Assembly (NCBI GenBank): GCA_030549335.1
Contig: CM060198.1
Coordinates: 46,279,353 to 46,343,352 of the forward strand
DNA length: 64,000 nt
Reading direction: 5' to 3'
Source of the DNA: Pontederia crassipes
Taxonomy: Eukaryota; Streptophyta; Magnoliopsida; Commelinales; Pontederiaceae
Position numbers and translations under genes: made by a program. The first letter of the stretch is position 1, and every line of letters starts with the position of its first letter. This document shows, piece by piece, positions 33,552-44,930 of the stretch. A model generated the notes under the pieces. The model was not told the DNA's origin. It searched no databases and saw only the letters and a list, made by a program, of their open reading frames with translations.

Positions 33552-36503
33552 GATATGGGATTCGGTATTGTGAGCTCCAGGGTTTCTTCCACTTCCTTTG
33601 GAGTTGTACTCAAGTACAGTTTCACTATCTGTCCGTTCACTTTAAATACTTCCCGTATTGAGTTTTTAGCTCCATATCCTGGCGCCGAATGATTTTGTCA
33701 TGTCACTTTTTAGTATTATCCTTGAATTATGATAAGCCTTATTTCATAGTTCTTCTAATTCAACAAGCTGAAGTTTTCTCTTCTCCCTAGCTTCGTGTAA
33801 ATCAAAGTTCAAGTATTTCAAAGCCAATCTATGTTGGAGCTCCATTGGTAAGTGACAAGCCTTCCCGAACACCAACCTATATTCCTATTGAGGTTTTAAA
33901 AGCTATTCAATACACCCATAGTGCATCGTCAAGCTTGAGCTCCAATCGCGTCTAGATTGGGCCACAATTTCTCTAGGATGCTTTTAATTTTCCTGTTCAT
34001 TGTTTGCACTTGGCCACATGTTTAAAGATGATAGGGGATTGATACTCTATGAGTTATTCCATACTTTGATAGCAAGTTGTTAAACTGTTTCTCTAAGAAA
34101 TGCTTGCCTAATAACTCTAGGCATTTCGAATATTGAAAAAAATGATCTTGAAGAAGAGATTAATAATGTGATATTAGTCGCGTTGTTGTGGGGATTGCAT
34201 CTACCCATTTGGACATATAACCCACTGCAACCAAGATATATTTGAACTTCCCTGATACGGGGAATAGGCCCATATAATTGACCCTCTGTATATACTTCAA
34301 TAGCCTGAATGCCTATATGTGACACCTTTGTCTTCTGGTTATGCATGTCACCCATCCTCTGAGACAAAGTTGTGCGCATCCTTGAAGAGTGTAGGCCAAA
34401 TGAAACCAACTTGTAGAATTTTCGTTATGGTTCTTTATACACCACCATCTCCTCCATATGCTGGAATGTAGCATGCATTGATGATCCCTTGAATTAGTTC
34501 GTTGGGCTCACACCTTCGTAGTTGGCCATTAGAGCACTCTTTGAACAAGTATGGATCTTCCCAGAAATACTTTCTCACTTATGACATAAATCTTGTCTTT
34601 TGTTGATAAGTGAGGTCATTCGGTAGAATACTGCTAGCTAGGTAGTTGGCTATGTTGGAGAACCATGGGCGCTCTTTCTACATCACTAAATATAGGAAGT
34701 CATATGAGAGTGAGGCTCGAATCGAGAGTTCATTGTCATTGTGATCCTTACCACATGGGATTTTCCAATCCACTTGTATCTCTGATCTCTAAGTCGAATT
34801 CTTGTAAAGATAGTACCCACCAAAATAATTTCGTTTTGGAGTCTTTCTTTAAGAAAAAAATGTCTGAGTGATTTGTGTGAACTATCACTCGAGATCCCAC
34901 AAGGTATGATCTGAATTTGTCAATTGCATATACCACGACTAGCAACTCATTCTTTGTTATTGTGTAGTTTTATTGAGCATGGTCGAAAACCTTACTTGCA
35001 TAGTAACTCACATAAATGACGTTATTCTTCTTCTGATCAGGTATCACCCCCACAACATGATCACTAGCATCACACATAACATTGAAAAGGATCGACCAAT
35101 TCGGAGCTTCCATCACTAGGGCTGAAATCAATGCCTTTTAATCAGCTCAAAAGCTTCAATACATTCCTTGCTCATGTAGGAAGTTGCATCCTTGCGCAAA
35201 AGGTCCATTAATGGTTTGGCGATCTTTGAAAAGTCCTTGATAAATCGATTGTAGAAACATGCATGTCCCATAAAACTTATGATTCCTTTAACATTCACTA
35301 CTGGAGGAAGATGTTCTATGACTTTAATTTTTGTTGGGTCAACTTCTATAACCTGTTATGAGATGATATGGTCGAGAACCACACCATGTTGAACCATGAA
35401 TGACATTTTTCCCAGTTGAGTGATAGATTTACTTCTTAAGACCTTAATGGAGGATCTATGGACTAAAAAATTATCCATGAACACCTCCATAATGTTCCCA
35501 ATGAGACAAAAGAATTGAAATCATGCATCGTTGAAAGGTGGTAGGTGCATTACAAAGGACAAAGGACATTTGCTTGTAGGCGATATGCCATATGGACATG
35601 TGAACATGATTTTTGTGAATAAGGATTTGTAGGAATCCAGAGAAAAATAGAAATAAGCATGCTTAGCTAAACTTTCTAACATTTGATCGATGAAAGGCAA
35701 TGGAAAGTGGTCTTTCCAAGTGGCATTGTTTAGTTTTTTGAAATTTACACACATTTTTCGTTCTCAATCACAGTTATTCCCCCTTTCTTAGGAACTACTT
35801 GAATGTGGCTCACTCGTTTGCTATTAGGTATAACATATATTAACCTTACATCTAAGAGTTTCATAATCTCCTTTTTTTCAACCTTTTGAAGGTTTGAGTT
35901 CCACCTTCTCTGAGATTTCCTTGATGGTTTGACATCTTCTTCCAAAGGGATTTGGTGCATACACAGAGAAGGATTGAGTCCTTTGATGTTTTTCATGGTA
36001 TACCCTATAGCTCTTCTATGCCATCTAAGGACATTCTGGAGTTACTTGGTTTGATCTTGATCTAGTGCAAAATTTACAATAATTGGAAATGAGGAGTTAA
36101 GATCTAAGAATTCATACTTGAGAATAGAGGGAAATGGTTTTAGATCTACCCTGGTACCTTTGGCGTTTGAAGTTCCTCTGGTTGGCTTTTGGGTGCAGGT
36201 CACATTTACAGCTCTGAAGTAGGAGCATACAAATGAATTGGGTCATCTGCCAGTTCAGCATTATTGCACTCAAGGAGCTCTACTTCACCGTTGAGGAGCA
36301 TAAACAGTTTTTTGCATGGGCTAGAGATAAGTGCCACAGCTTCCTCGTCTTCAATGAGGCATTTTTGTAGAGGGTCATCTAGAAGTATGAGAATCAGAAA
36401 CTTGTTGTGAATATAAGCACAATTTGGATGTTTTATCATCGTTGATAGATTGAACTCGATTGTTTCATCTCCAAGTTGGAAAGATAACTTAATATCTCTG
36501 AAC
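33552..36503 (-). pseudogene. Athila-like gypsy pol: RT, RNase H, integrase, heavily degraded
   Basis: On the minus strand from 36503 downward: a post-protease linker (LLDDPLQKCLIEDEEA), the RT start (NPSLCMHQIPLEEDVKP, VQVVPKKGG preceded by SH), RT core (KLNNATWKDHFPLPFIDQML, FTCPYGIS) and the catalytic box, which reads FMDN in place of FMDD near 35465. RNase H follows ([20 protein letters not shown]). Integrase has CQRMGDMHNQKTK-like text and GIQAIEV. The pol end is FKVNGQIVKLYL, stopping near 33553. Frameshifts and short deletions are common. The motif set is that of the Athila lineage. Confidence 0.85.
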
Positions 36504-36860
36504 TAATGGTCGGCCGCTTACTCTATAATTCTAAGTTAAGCCCCTTCCCCCTTCCCACTTCCTGAACATCCAAATTGGGATGAATCACTCGAGCAGGCAC
36601 AATATCCTCCGCGCGCTAGGGTGCTTGGAGCAGGCATTAGTCCATAGAACCTATAAAAAAGAGATGTTTGTGAAGCTAGCTCTTTGCTTTGAAGTTGTGG
36701 TACCAACTCGTCTGTGTTAAGTAAATCTCAGTTTGTGGAAAGCCTTTGATGACTTCCTTATGAAAACATTCATTTGTATATGGGTGATTGCTACCCACCC
36801 GGAGTCGACTATTGATTTGTCTCCCGAGCCCGTTGGTTTTTTTGAAAAGACTAAAGGAAG

Positions 36861-36886
36861 GGGGCCTGCAATAAAGCACAGGCCCC
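36861..36886. repeat. Perfect 8-bp stem hairpin
   Basis: ggggcctg and caggcccc are separated by a 10-base loop. It lies within the organelle-like patch. Confidence 0.8.
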
Positions 36887-37334
36887 GCATAAGATCCTCG
36901 AACCTACCACAGTCACACTGAGGCCAACTCATCTTGCGACGGGAATTATTGGAGGACAATCTAGCGAGTTCCATTTATTCTTGTTTTTGTGTGTTCATGA
37001 GCCAGGGCTTGTTCCCCTGAAATGAGAGTGAATCTTGGGTGGGAATTCTAGTTGTGGGTCTACTCCGTACTATGAGATGGAGGAAGGCAAGATCTACACG
37101 ACCAAATTGGAAGTTTTTTATTTGCTCAGCTATAGTGGTTGCCATTGCTCTATACAAAGCTTATTCCCCCCTCACCTACTCATCTAGCTGGATTGAATTC
37201 TTCGCGAAGGTCCCCTACTTGACTAAATTAAGGGCCTGTTCGATTTGAGCTTCTCCTTGTTTTTCTTAACTATACTATATGACAGGATTCTAAATTACTA
37301 GAATCAAAATATTCAGTTCCAATCTCTCACTGTA

Positions 37335-37405
37335 CAAAAGGGTCTTTAACTTGTCAACTACTATGCCTCCACACATTTCGGGGAGAACCAGCTAGCTCTA
37401 TCATC
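37335..37405 (-). rRNA. Plastid-type 23S rRNA fragment
   Basis: The minus strand contains gagctagctggttctccccg followed by aaatg, then gaggc and agttgac. This matches the conserved domain of plastid 23S rRNA with scattered substitutions, many C to T. Only about 50-70 bp is recognisable. It is not a functional gene. Confidence 0.6.
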
Positions 37406-37684
37406 CACGCTGCAGCTATTCTTTTGAGGTGGAGTTGGAGCTAGAGTTGGGACATTCGAGGCTATCATTTTATTTTCTCATTTTAGAGAAAGAAAGACGA
37501 CGAAAGGAGAACAAATTCCCCGATATCATAGAGAAATTATTCTATTCTATAAGTATTCGATTCCTTCTACCAACAACTAAAATCAGCATGTCATCAAAGT
37601 AGACCACTAAGAATTTGCGGGTGGGTCACCACAGTAACCTGAGTCGCCTTCATCCGAGTTTACCTGATGGAGTACAGTACCTGG

Positions 37685-37990
37685 GGCTTAATTGACTTTT
37701 ATCTATGTCTACTTCCATGTCAGTCGACTGGTATAAAGAACTTTCCCACTCTTATTGTAATATCTTCTAGAATTCCCTGAGGATGTTTTATTGATCTATT
37801 ATCTAGCTGAAGAATCATGTAAGTGGGCTTCATGTTTGCCGCTCCAAGTTCTTGGCACATTGATAGGGGAATGAGACTCACACTGGCTCCCAAGTCGTAG
37901 AGAGCTCGATTGACCTTCAGTTCCCGATTTCATAAGGTATGGAGAAACTATTGAGATCTTTCAGTTTGGAGAGCAATTTATTTTGATTTG
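37685..37990 (-). pseudogene. Athila-like aspartic protease fragment
   Basis: The minus strand reads KLKDLNSFSIPYEIGN, then NRALYDLGASVSLIPLSMC with the D-x-G-A-S catalytic motif, and SIKHPQGILEDITIRVGKFF. It ends in DMEVDID, where the organelle-like patch begins. One frame shift lies near 37930. The upstream (gag-side) sequence stops at about 37990. Confidence 0.82.
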
Positions 37991-38340
37991 CTAACAATAA
38001 TCAATAAAAAATAATGCTCGATAAAGTAATTGAGCAATAAATAATACTATGCAATAATCAATGGATCAATCTAACAATGATCAATATAGCAATGAATCAA
38101 TATATCAATGCTAAAGAGATAGAATCAATAAAAATAACAATTGAGCATATAAACAATATGATGCGATAATAAATGATCAGTATAATAGTGGATCGATTGA
38201 TCAATGTAACAATGAAGAATTATAACAATTGATAAATATAGCAATGAATCAATATAGCAATAGTCCGATGTAACAATGGATTAATATTGGGTTGACCACT
38301 CAATATAACAATGGATCAATATAACAATAACCCAACTTTG
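37990..38340. repeat. Degenerate tandem array of a short AT-rich unit
   Basis: Repeated text such as gatcaatataacaat, aatcaatatagcaatg and ggatcaatataacaat recurs about every 14-20 bp. It sits exactly between minus-strand protease and plus-strand gag. No protein is encoded. Confidence 0.75.
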
Positions 38341-38680
38341 TCCACACCATGGATTTCAAAAGTGATGATAGTGCAAACGTTTTGTAGTGGGCTAACCACT
38401 CAATCAAAAGGAGTCATAGGTTCAACTGTAGGGGGGACATTCATGGTAAAAAATGCTAATCGTTGATAGAAAAAGTGGCTCTGAATTTTTGCAACTGGAT
38501 GCATGAAAGGATGAACAGAACGAAGCCTAAAGAACCTAAGGCACATAGAACTGAAAAATGGTACTTACTATACGAGTGGAAGAGATTGTGAAGAATACCA
38601 TGGTCAAGTCCAATCCAACTACATCCTCAAACGTATAAGCCATCGAGTCTGGTTCTTCGCACCCCTATCTTGCTATAGGA

Positions 38681-39376
38681 TCCAAGTGCAACCTTTGCCA
38701 ATCACCGGATCACACCGCTCACAAATCGAAGATGCACCTCACGAGCAAGCAAATGCTTTAGTCCCCTACATTCAGAATTTAGGAAACTCAAATCAGAGTC
38801 AGTATAACTCAAGACAACCAAGGTCTAAAACCCAAAACCATCCACGTCTAACAACCATCGCAAAATCAAAACCAAAATCAGTTCATATTTTTCCAAGGTC
38901 CCCAACATTTCCAAATCTTTAACCGACAACAAAATCAAATACCCCATCTCTCAACCACAACCCGTCAACAACTTACACTACAACCTCCCTTGGAACTTCA
39001 GCACTGGAGCTAAGGATGCAAAATCACTTGAAGCAATAGAAGGTCCAAATTGAAAATATGAGGCAACTATTTGAGAAAGTTGAAGGAATCACTACACATA
39101 ACAAAATATTGAAAAATCAAATAGCTCATCAAACTTCCTCATCATCAAGACAACCTGGAAAGTTTCTTGGCCAACCTGAACAAAATCTTAGGGAACAATG
39201 TCAAGTGGTTTTTCTAAGGAGTGGAAAGCAGTTGCAAGATCCCAAAGTACCATATTCAATACCCACCAAGGAGCCAACTAAGACACATGCAGACATTCCT
39301 GAGAAGAAAAACCATGTCACCAGTCAGGCTCAAGAAGACACAGCTAAAGGTGTAGCATACGAAGCTAACACTTGAT
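38681..39376 (+). pseudogene. Athila-like gag C-terminal part, on the plus strand
   Basis: Near 38682 the text reads CNLCQSPDHTAHKS, a CX2CX4HX4C knuckle whose last Cys is Ser. A glutamine/asparagine-rich region follows, then MRQLFEKVEGITTHNKILKN and EQCQVVFLRSGKQLQDPK, equivalent to the conserved R-S-G-K motif of Athila gag. Stops and frame changes occur around 38922 and 39050. The orientation is opposite to the neighbouring pol. Confidence 0.8.
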
Positions 39377-39470
39377 CTCAAAAGAAAGACAATAAGGAGA
39401 TCTCCTTGTTGATCCATCTAGCTTGCCATTTTCTCAAAGATTAGCTAAAAAGTAGAGTGATCAATAGTTC

Positions 39471-39620
39471 ATGAGATTCATGGAAGTTCTGAAGAAGTTG
39501 CACATCAATATCCCATTCATCGAAGCAATACAACATATGCCAACTTATGCTAAGTTCTTAAAAGGGATTCTCGCTAGAAAAAGGAAGGTTGATATTCAAG
39601 AGATAGTGTCTTTGGGATAC
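39471..39620 (+). pseudogene. Athila-like pre-protease segment
   Basis: FMEVLKKLHINIPFIEAIQH and PTYAKFLKGILARKRK match the segment that in Athila elements lies between gag and protease. It stops matching at about 39615, shortly before where the protease should follow. The protease begins instead at 37990 on the other strand. Confidence 0.8.
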
Positions 39621-39659
39621 TCATGGATGTTTTTCTATACCGGGATCCGTTCAGGATGA

Positions 39660-40429
39660 GATAATGACAATGATGAGATAGTTGGTGACTCCTCTGACGG
39701 GTGACATGCACATGTATATAGAGTCTATTATTGTATAAGTGTACGAGCCATTGGATATGGTATAGAATACCTTTGCACATTGTAAAATTTATTGTATTTA
39801 AGTCATGCTTATGTAGGCTAATATGTTGACTGGTCAAGAATTAGCAAATAATTAAGTCATGAAATTGGTAAAGCCGCTGAGATAATCTTTCGGGCGGTTG
39901 AAGAAAAAAAATTTTGGGCATTACACCATTGATCTTAGAACATGCATGGGATTGCAAGAATCCTCTTTCATGAAATAAAATAACTATAAAAATTAATTCA
40001 AGTGGACTAAAAAATTTAGGTACATTTTGTGGGATCCAACACTCTAATCTTCTCTATTCTGCTTTCGTTGCATCCCTATGCCCCATTTGTCTTTCTCATT
40101 TTGTTTCTGTGCATCTCGAGTTTGTTGGAGATTTGCGATGTCTGTGACTATTAGCACTTGATCAATTCGGAGTTGGGATGAAAGAATGATTAATATGCAT
40201 TTCTCTGTCCAAAGTGATGACTCCGAAGATCGAATCTAGGACTACTACTAACACCCAACGAATTATTTGAAACACAACTTCACTACCCGATTGTGCTAAT
40301 CAACCTTGTTTCATTTGTTTTTCTTATTATTGCTCTTAGTATTAGAGTATTCCTGAGAGAAGAAAAAAGATGAAGAGAAAGAAAAAGAGACCACGTGCAG
40401 ATATATAAGAATGATAAGGAGAGGGAGGG
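39660..40429. other. Unassigned stretch
   Basis: No coding region or element could be recognised. Confidence 0.4.
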
Positions 40430-43400
40430 GGTTGTTGATTAAATATTGAATCAATGTTTTAAAATAATTTTAATTTATCAGGCAACAACTATGAAGCTAA
40501 TTTCTCAAGGAAGAATTTATGAGTGTATTTTTTGTGAATAACTATATTTCAATTATTTGAATATAAATAATCAAAATTTATTTTTTATTTAATATAATGT
40601 TTTTTATCTTCACAAAAAAAAATAAAAAATCATATTTGTATTTCATCCAAATCCTTGATTAAACTTATTTAAATTCTTCACTTAAATTGTTTAATTCTTG
40701 CATTCTTCATCTTTGCATAATAATATAATCATGCAATGTTAATTTATTTTATTATAATTCACACTGTAATATTTTTATTATTTTCTCTTTTTTCACCAAC
40801 TTTCCTTTTACTATTTTGATCCCTTTTTTCTTATGAGTTTATCATTCCATGATTATTTTCTAAAGTTCATTTCATTCAACCTTCTTCACTTTTTGAAAAC
40901 AAATTGATTTTTATTTTACAATGTTTCTTCACCTTAATTTCTTATTTTTATTTTAAGTTTAGAGTTGATTGATTTATTTTTCAAATTATCTATTGTGATT
41001 CAAAAAATTAATACTTACCAAAAAATTAATTATTTCTTCCTTCTTTTCTAATGTTGCCCTTAATTATTTTCTACAATCTCTCTTTATTTTTCTATATTTT
41101 TTAATGTTCATTCCTCTTTTACATATCCCGAAATTTCTATCTCCTACTTATAAAAAATGAGGCTTGAGAATATTGTTGCATCAATCAGATAGTTTACACA
41201 ACAAAAAATGATAATAATCAACTTACACTCCAACAGGAAGGGTTTGTTGATTAAATAGAAAAACGTTTCAGTTAGAATCAAATTTTATAAAATTTCTAAT
41301 TTATCGAGTAGCAATTATTAAACTAATTTCTAAATGAAGAATTTTTTAGTGGAATTTTGATGAATAACTCTGTTTGGATGGAGGGATACGAAGGGATGGG
41401 ATAAAATATGGGGGAATGAAATTAGTTAAACCATGTTTGACTACATTTTTTATATAAGTTAAAAAAGGTGAGGTGAAATAGCTAAGCCTTTTAAATACCA
41501 TAATTTTCATTCCACCAAATTGGTGAAATGAGGATGGATAAATTATTTTAGATCAAATTAACCTCTTTATCTTTTTTTTATTACCAAATTAAATTAATTC
41601 TCTTCTTACCAAATTAAACTACCTCTCTCTCTTCTCTCTCCTCTCTCTCTCACACACATTCATTGATATATATCATTATATATTATCTTTTTTCTAATAC
41701 GAGTACATATTTATCTATAATTTTTTATTAAATAAAACTTTTTAGTAAATATAAAATTTTATACAACATAAACATAAATATACTATTTAAAAATAATTTA
41801 ATATTAATATAATATATTCAACCGGGTTAGAACGTAAAATTTGGATTCAGTCTCGACCCAACCTGGTCGGGTGTCAAATAAATGAGACTCGGTCCTAACC
41901 CAATAATCCATCGGGTCGAAAAAAATTTGAAAAATCCTAGCCAGTGCGGGCGAGGACGACCAGATCATCCTGGTTCATGCTCAACCCTAATTAACGATTA
42001 TAAATACTTTAAATATATAATGAAGAATAAAAAATAACTTTTATACAAATAAAATATTCATTACTACACCCCATATCTTATATAATTTATTATTCAAATA
42101 TGAACTTTCTAATGACACACCACGCCACCCTACCCCATCACTCACAACACCACTCCATTCCATCCTTCCATTAGTTATTTGCCAAACAAATTCATGACTT
42201 ATTTTTTCTATAATATAATATTTTTAATCTTCAAAAAAATCATATTTTCAGTTCTTTTATTTCATGCAAATATTCGACGAAACTAATTTAAATTCTTCAC
42301 TTAAATTGTTCAACTCTTGCATTCTTCATATGCAAATGTTAATTTATTTTATTATAATCCACAATTTAATTTTTTGTTACTTTGTTTTTTTCACCGATTT
42401 CGCTTTTCCTATTTTGATTTATTTTTTCCTCTTATGATTATTCTCTAAAATTCATTTTATTCAATCTTCTTCAGTTTTTTAAAGATAATTATCTGATTAT
42501 AAAATATTTTTCACCATAATTTTTCATTTTTATTTTAGATTTAGAGGTGATTTATTTTGTTTTCATATTTATCTATTATTCTTCAAAAAGTTCATGCTTA
42601 AAAAAATTAATTATTTTCTTCTTCTTTTTAAGTGTTGTTCTTAATTTTCTCCTATCTCTTTTTATTTTTCTATATTTTTTTAATATTGTTGCTTCAATCA
42701 CATATATAACCTAAAAATAAGAATAATTAGTTGACATTAGTTGGTCTGTCTCATGCACCCCGAATGATCTAAAAGTAGAATATCGGACTTTAAATTAATT
42801 TTTTTGGTCCATAATTAGCCTAACAATCAAAATGTAAAAGAACAAAACAATCACATTAAGAACATATTTTTTTATTTTTTATCAACGATATATAGTTGCC
42901 ACAAAACTAATTTATAGAGTTTTTATTTTATTTTTATTTTTCACCAACTTCGCTTTTTCTGATGATTATTCTCTAAATTTCATTTTTTTTCAACCTTATT
43001 CGCTTTATGCAAATTTTACAATATTTTTTCATCTTAATTTTTTATTTTAAATTTAGACTTAATTGTTTTTTTAAATTATCTGTTATTCTTCAAAAAGTTA
43101 ATACTTACCAAAAGATTAATTATTTTATTCTTCTTTTTAAATATTGCTCTTAATTATTTCTCCAAATTTGTTTTTCTATATTTTTAACATATAGTTATTA
43201 TATAAGCGAAAATAATAGTAACTTGTTGGCGCCATCTTAAAGTAGGATATATGAGTTAAAATTATTTTTCTTGTCCAAAATTGGCTTAACAATAAGAAAC
43301 AAAATAATCACATCAACAACATATATATTTTTGTTGTTTATCAACAGCATATAGTTGCCACAAAAACTAATTTACATAACGGGATATATTTTTTACATTT

Positions 43401-44860
43401 TTTTCAACAAATTCTCTTTTCATATTTTAATTTATTTATTCCTTATTATTCATCCTCCCATGATTATTCTCTAAATTTCATTTTATCAACCTTCTTCACT
43501 TTTTGAGAACAAACTTATGTGATTTTAAAATATTTTTCACCTTACTTTTTTATTTTTATTTTGAATTTAGAGTTAATTGATTCTATTTTTCAAATTTTCT
43601 ATTATTGTTCAAAAAGTTATTGCTTACAAAAAAATAAATTATTTTATTTTTCTTATTTTTAAATATTACTCTTAATTACTTTCTCCTATGTCTTTTTTAT
43701 TTTTCTATACTTTTTTAATATTGTTTCATCAATCACATATATAACCTAAAAATAATAATAACTAGTTGACATTACTTGGTTTGTCTGTTACACCCGAATA
43801 ATATCAAAGTCCAAAATTGGTGATCTATCAATCAAAACTGAAATACAAAACAAATAGATAATGACATATATTTTTTATTTTGATTTTTTATTTCTTATTA
43901 TGACATAGACTTGCAACGAAAACTAATTTACACAACTCGATATATATTATTAGTATTATTATTATTTTCACCAACTTCGCTTTTCCTACTTTGACTTATT
44001 TTTATTATTATTTATCCTCCCATGAGTATTCTCTAAATTTCATTTTTTTTAACCTTCTTCAGTTTTTGAATACAAAATCAGATTTTAAAATTATTTTCAC
44101 CTTAATTTTTTTTATTTTTATTTTAAATTTAGAGTTAATTGATTTTATTTTTAAAATTATCTATTATTCTTAAAAAAGTTAACGCTTACCAAAAAAAGAA
44201 ATTATTGTATTCTTCTTATTTTTAAATATTTCTCTTAATTATTTTCTCCTATGTCTTTTTATTTTTATATATTTTTTATTATTGCATTAATCACATATAT
44301 AACCTAAAACTAATAATAACTACTTGCTTGGTTTGTCTGTTACACTCGAATGATATCAAATAGGATATCTGACTTTAAATTAATTTTCTCGTCCTAAATT
44401 CCCCTACCAATCAAAACTGAAAAAAGAAAACAATTACACGAACGACATGCTTTTTTTATTTTGCAACACAAAGTAATTTACACAACCGGATATATTATTT
44501 TATTTTCACTGACTTCGCTTTTCATATTTTGATTGATTTATTTTTTATTATTGTTATCCTCACATGATTATTGTCTAAAGTTCATTTCATTGAATCTTCT
44601 TCACTTTTTGAAAACAAAATTATCTGATTTTACAATATTTTTTCACCTTAATTTTTTTTATTTTAATTTTAGAGTTAATTGATTTTATTTTTAAAATTAT
44701 CTATTATTCTTCTACATGTTAATGCTAACCACAAAATTATTTATTTTCTTCTTCTTTTTAAATATTGCTCTTAGATAAGTAGTTGACATGAGTTGGTTTG
44801 TGCGAATGATATCAAGCAGCCAAGTAGGAAATCTGAGTTTATATATTGTCAACTACATTA
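40430..44860 (+). repeat. AT-rich tandem array with a unit of about 540 bp
   Basis: A landmark (caccaacttcgcttttc and variants) recurs at about 40794, 42388, 42938, 43402, 43969 and 44506. Each is followed by ttcttcactttttgaaaac, tttagagttaattgatt, attattcttcaaaaagtta and atatataacctaaaaata-type text. Spacing is 460-570 bp in the right part. The first interval is longer because it contains an extra block and the MITE-like insertion at 41372. No protein is encoded. A satellite or an internally repeated transposon are both possible. Confidence 0.82.
41372..42185. mobile_element. MITE-like insertion within the AT-rich array
   Basis: The left edge is ctgtttggatggagggatac and the right edge is ctccattccatccttccatt then gccaaacaaat, forming imperfect inverted repeats. 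The first repeat unit (near 40545) runs gaataactatatttcaatta without interruption, showing an empty site. The exact target duplication is unclear. Confidence 0.5.
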
Positions 44861-44930
44861 CAACTAATAAATAGTCCCATTAGTTCGGTCTGTTGTGCAT
44901 CCCCTCGTGTCAACTAGGAAATCAAATCCC

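Larger units (their letters stand above)
36504..37684. other. Organelle-like mosaic patch inside Athila pol
   Basis: Athila coding sequence stops at about 37685 (after the protease) and resumes at about 36503. The 1.18 kb between is less AT-rich and unrelated to Athila. It includes a plastid 23S rRNA-like stretch, a strong hairpin and, on the minus strand at 37570-37640, gypsy RT-like KFLVVYFDDMLI. Plant mitochondrial genomes are known to hold such mixtures of plastid and retroelement pieces, so a nuclear mitochondrial insertion is the leading guess; a plastid-derived or composite origin is also possible. Confidence 0.45.

Noticed and set aside
33680-33687. tggcgccg resembling the Asp-tRNA primer-binding site of Athila elements
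   Set aside because: It lies within the C-terminal integrase codons on the opposite strand and no LTR end precedes it.
36529-37700. ttaagcccc and ggggcttaa near the edges of the organelle-like patch, looking like inverted repeats
   Set aside because: Only nine bases match, the positions are unequal distances from the true edges, and no target duplication is seen.
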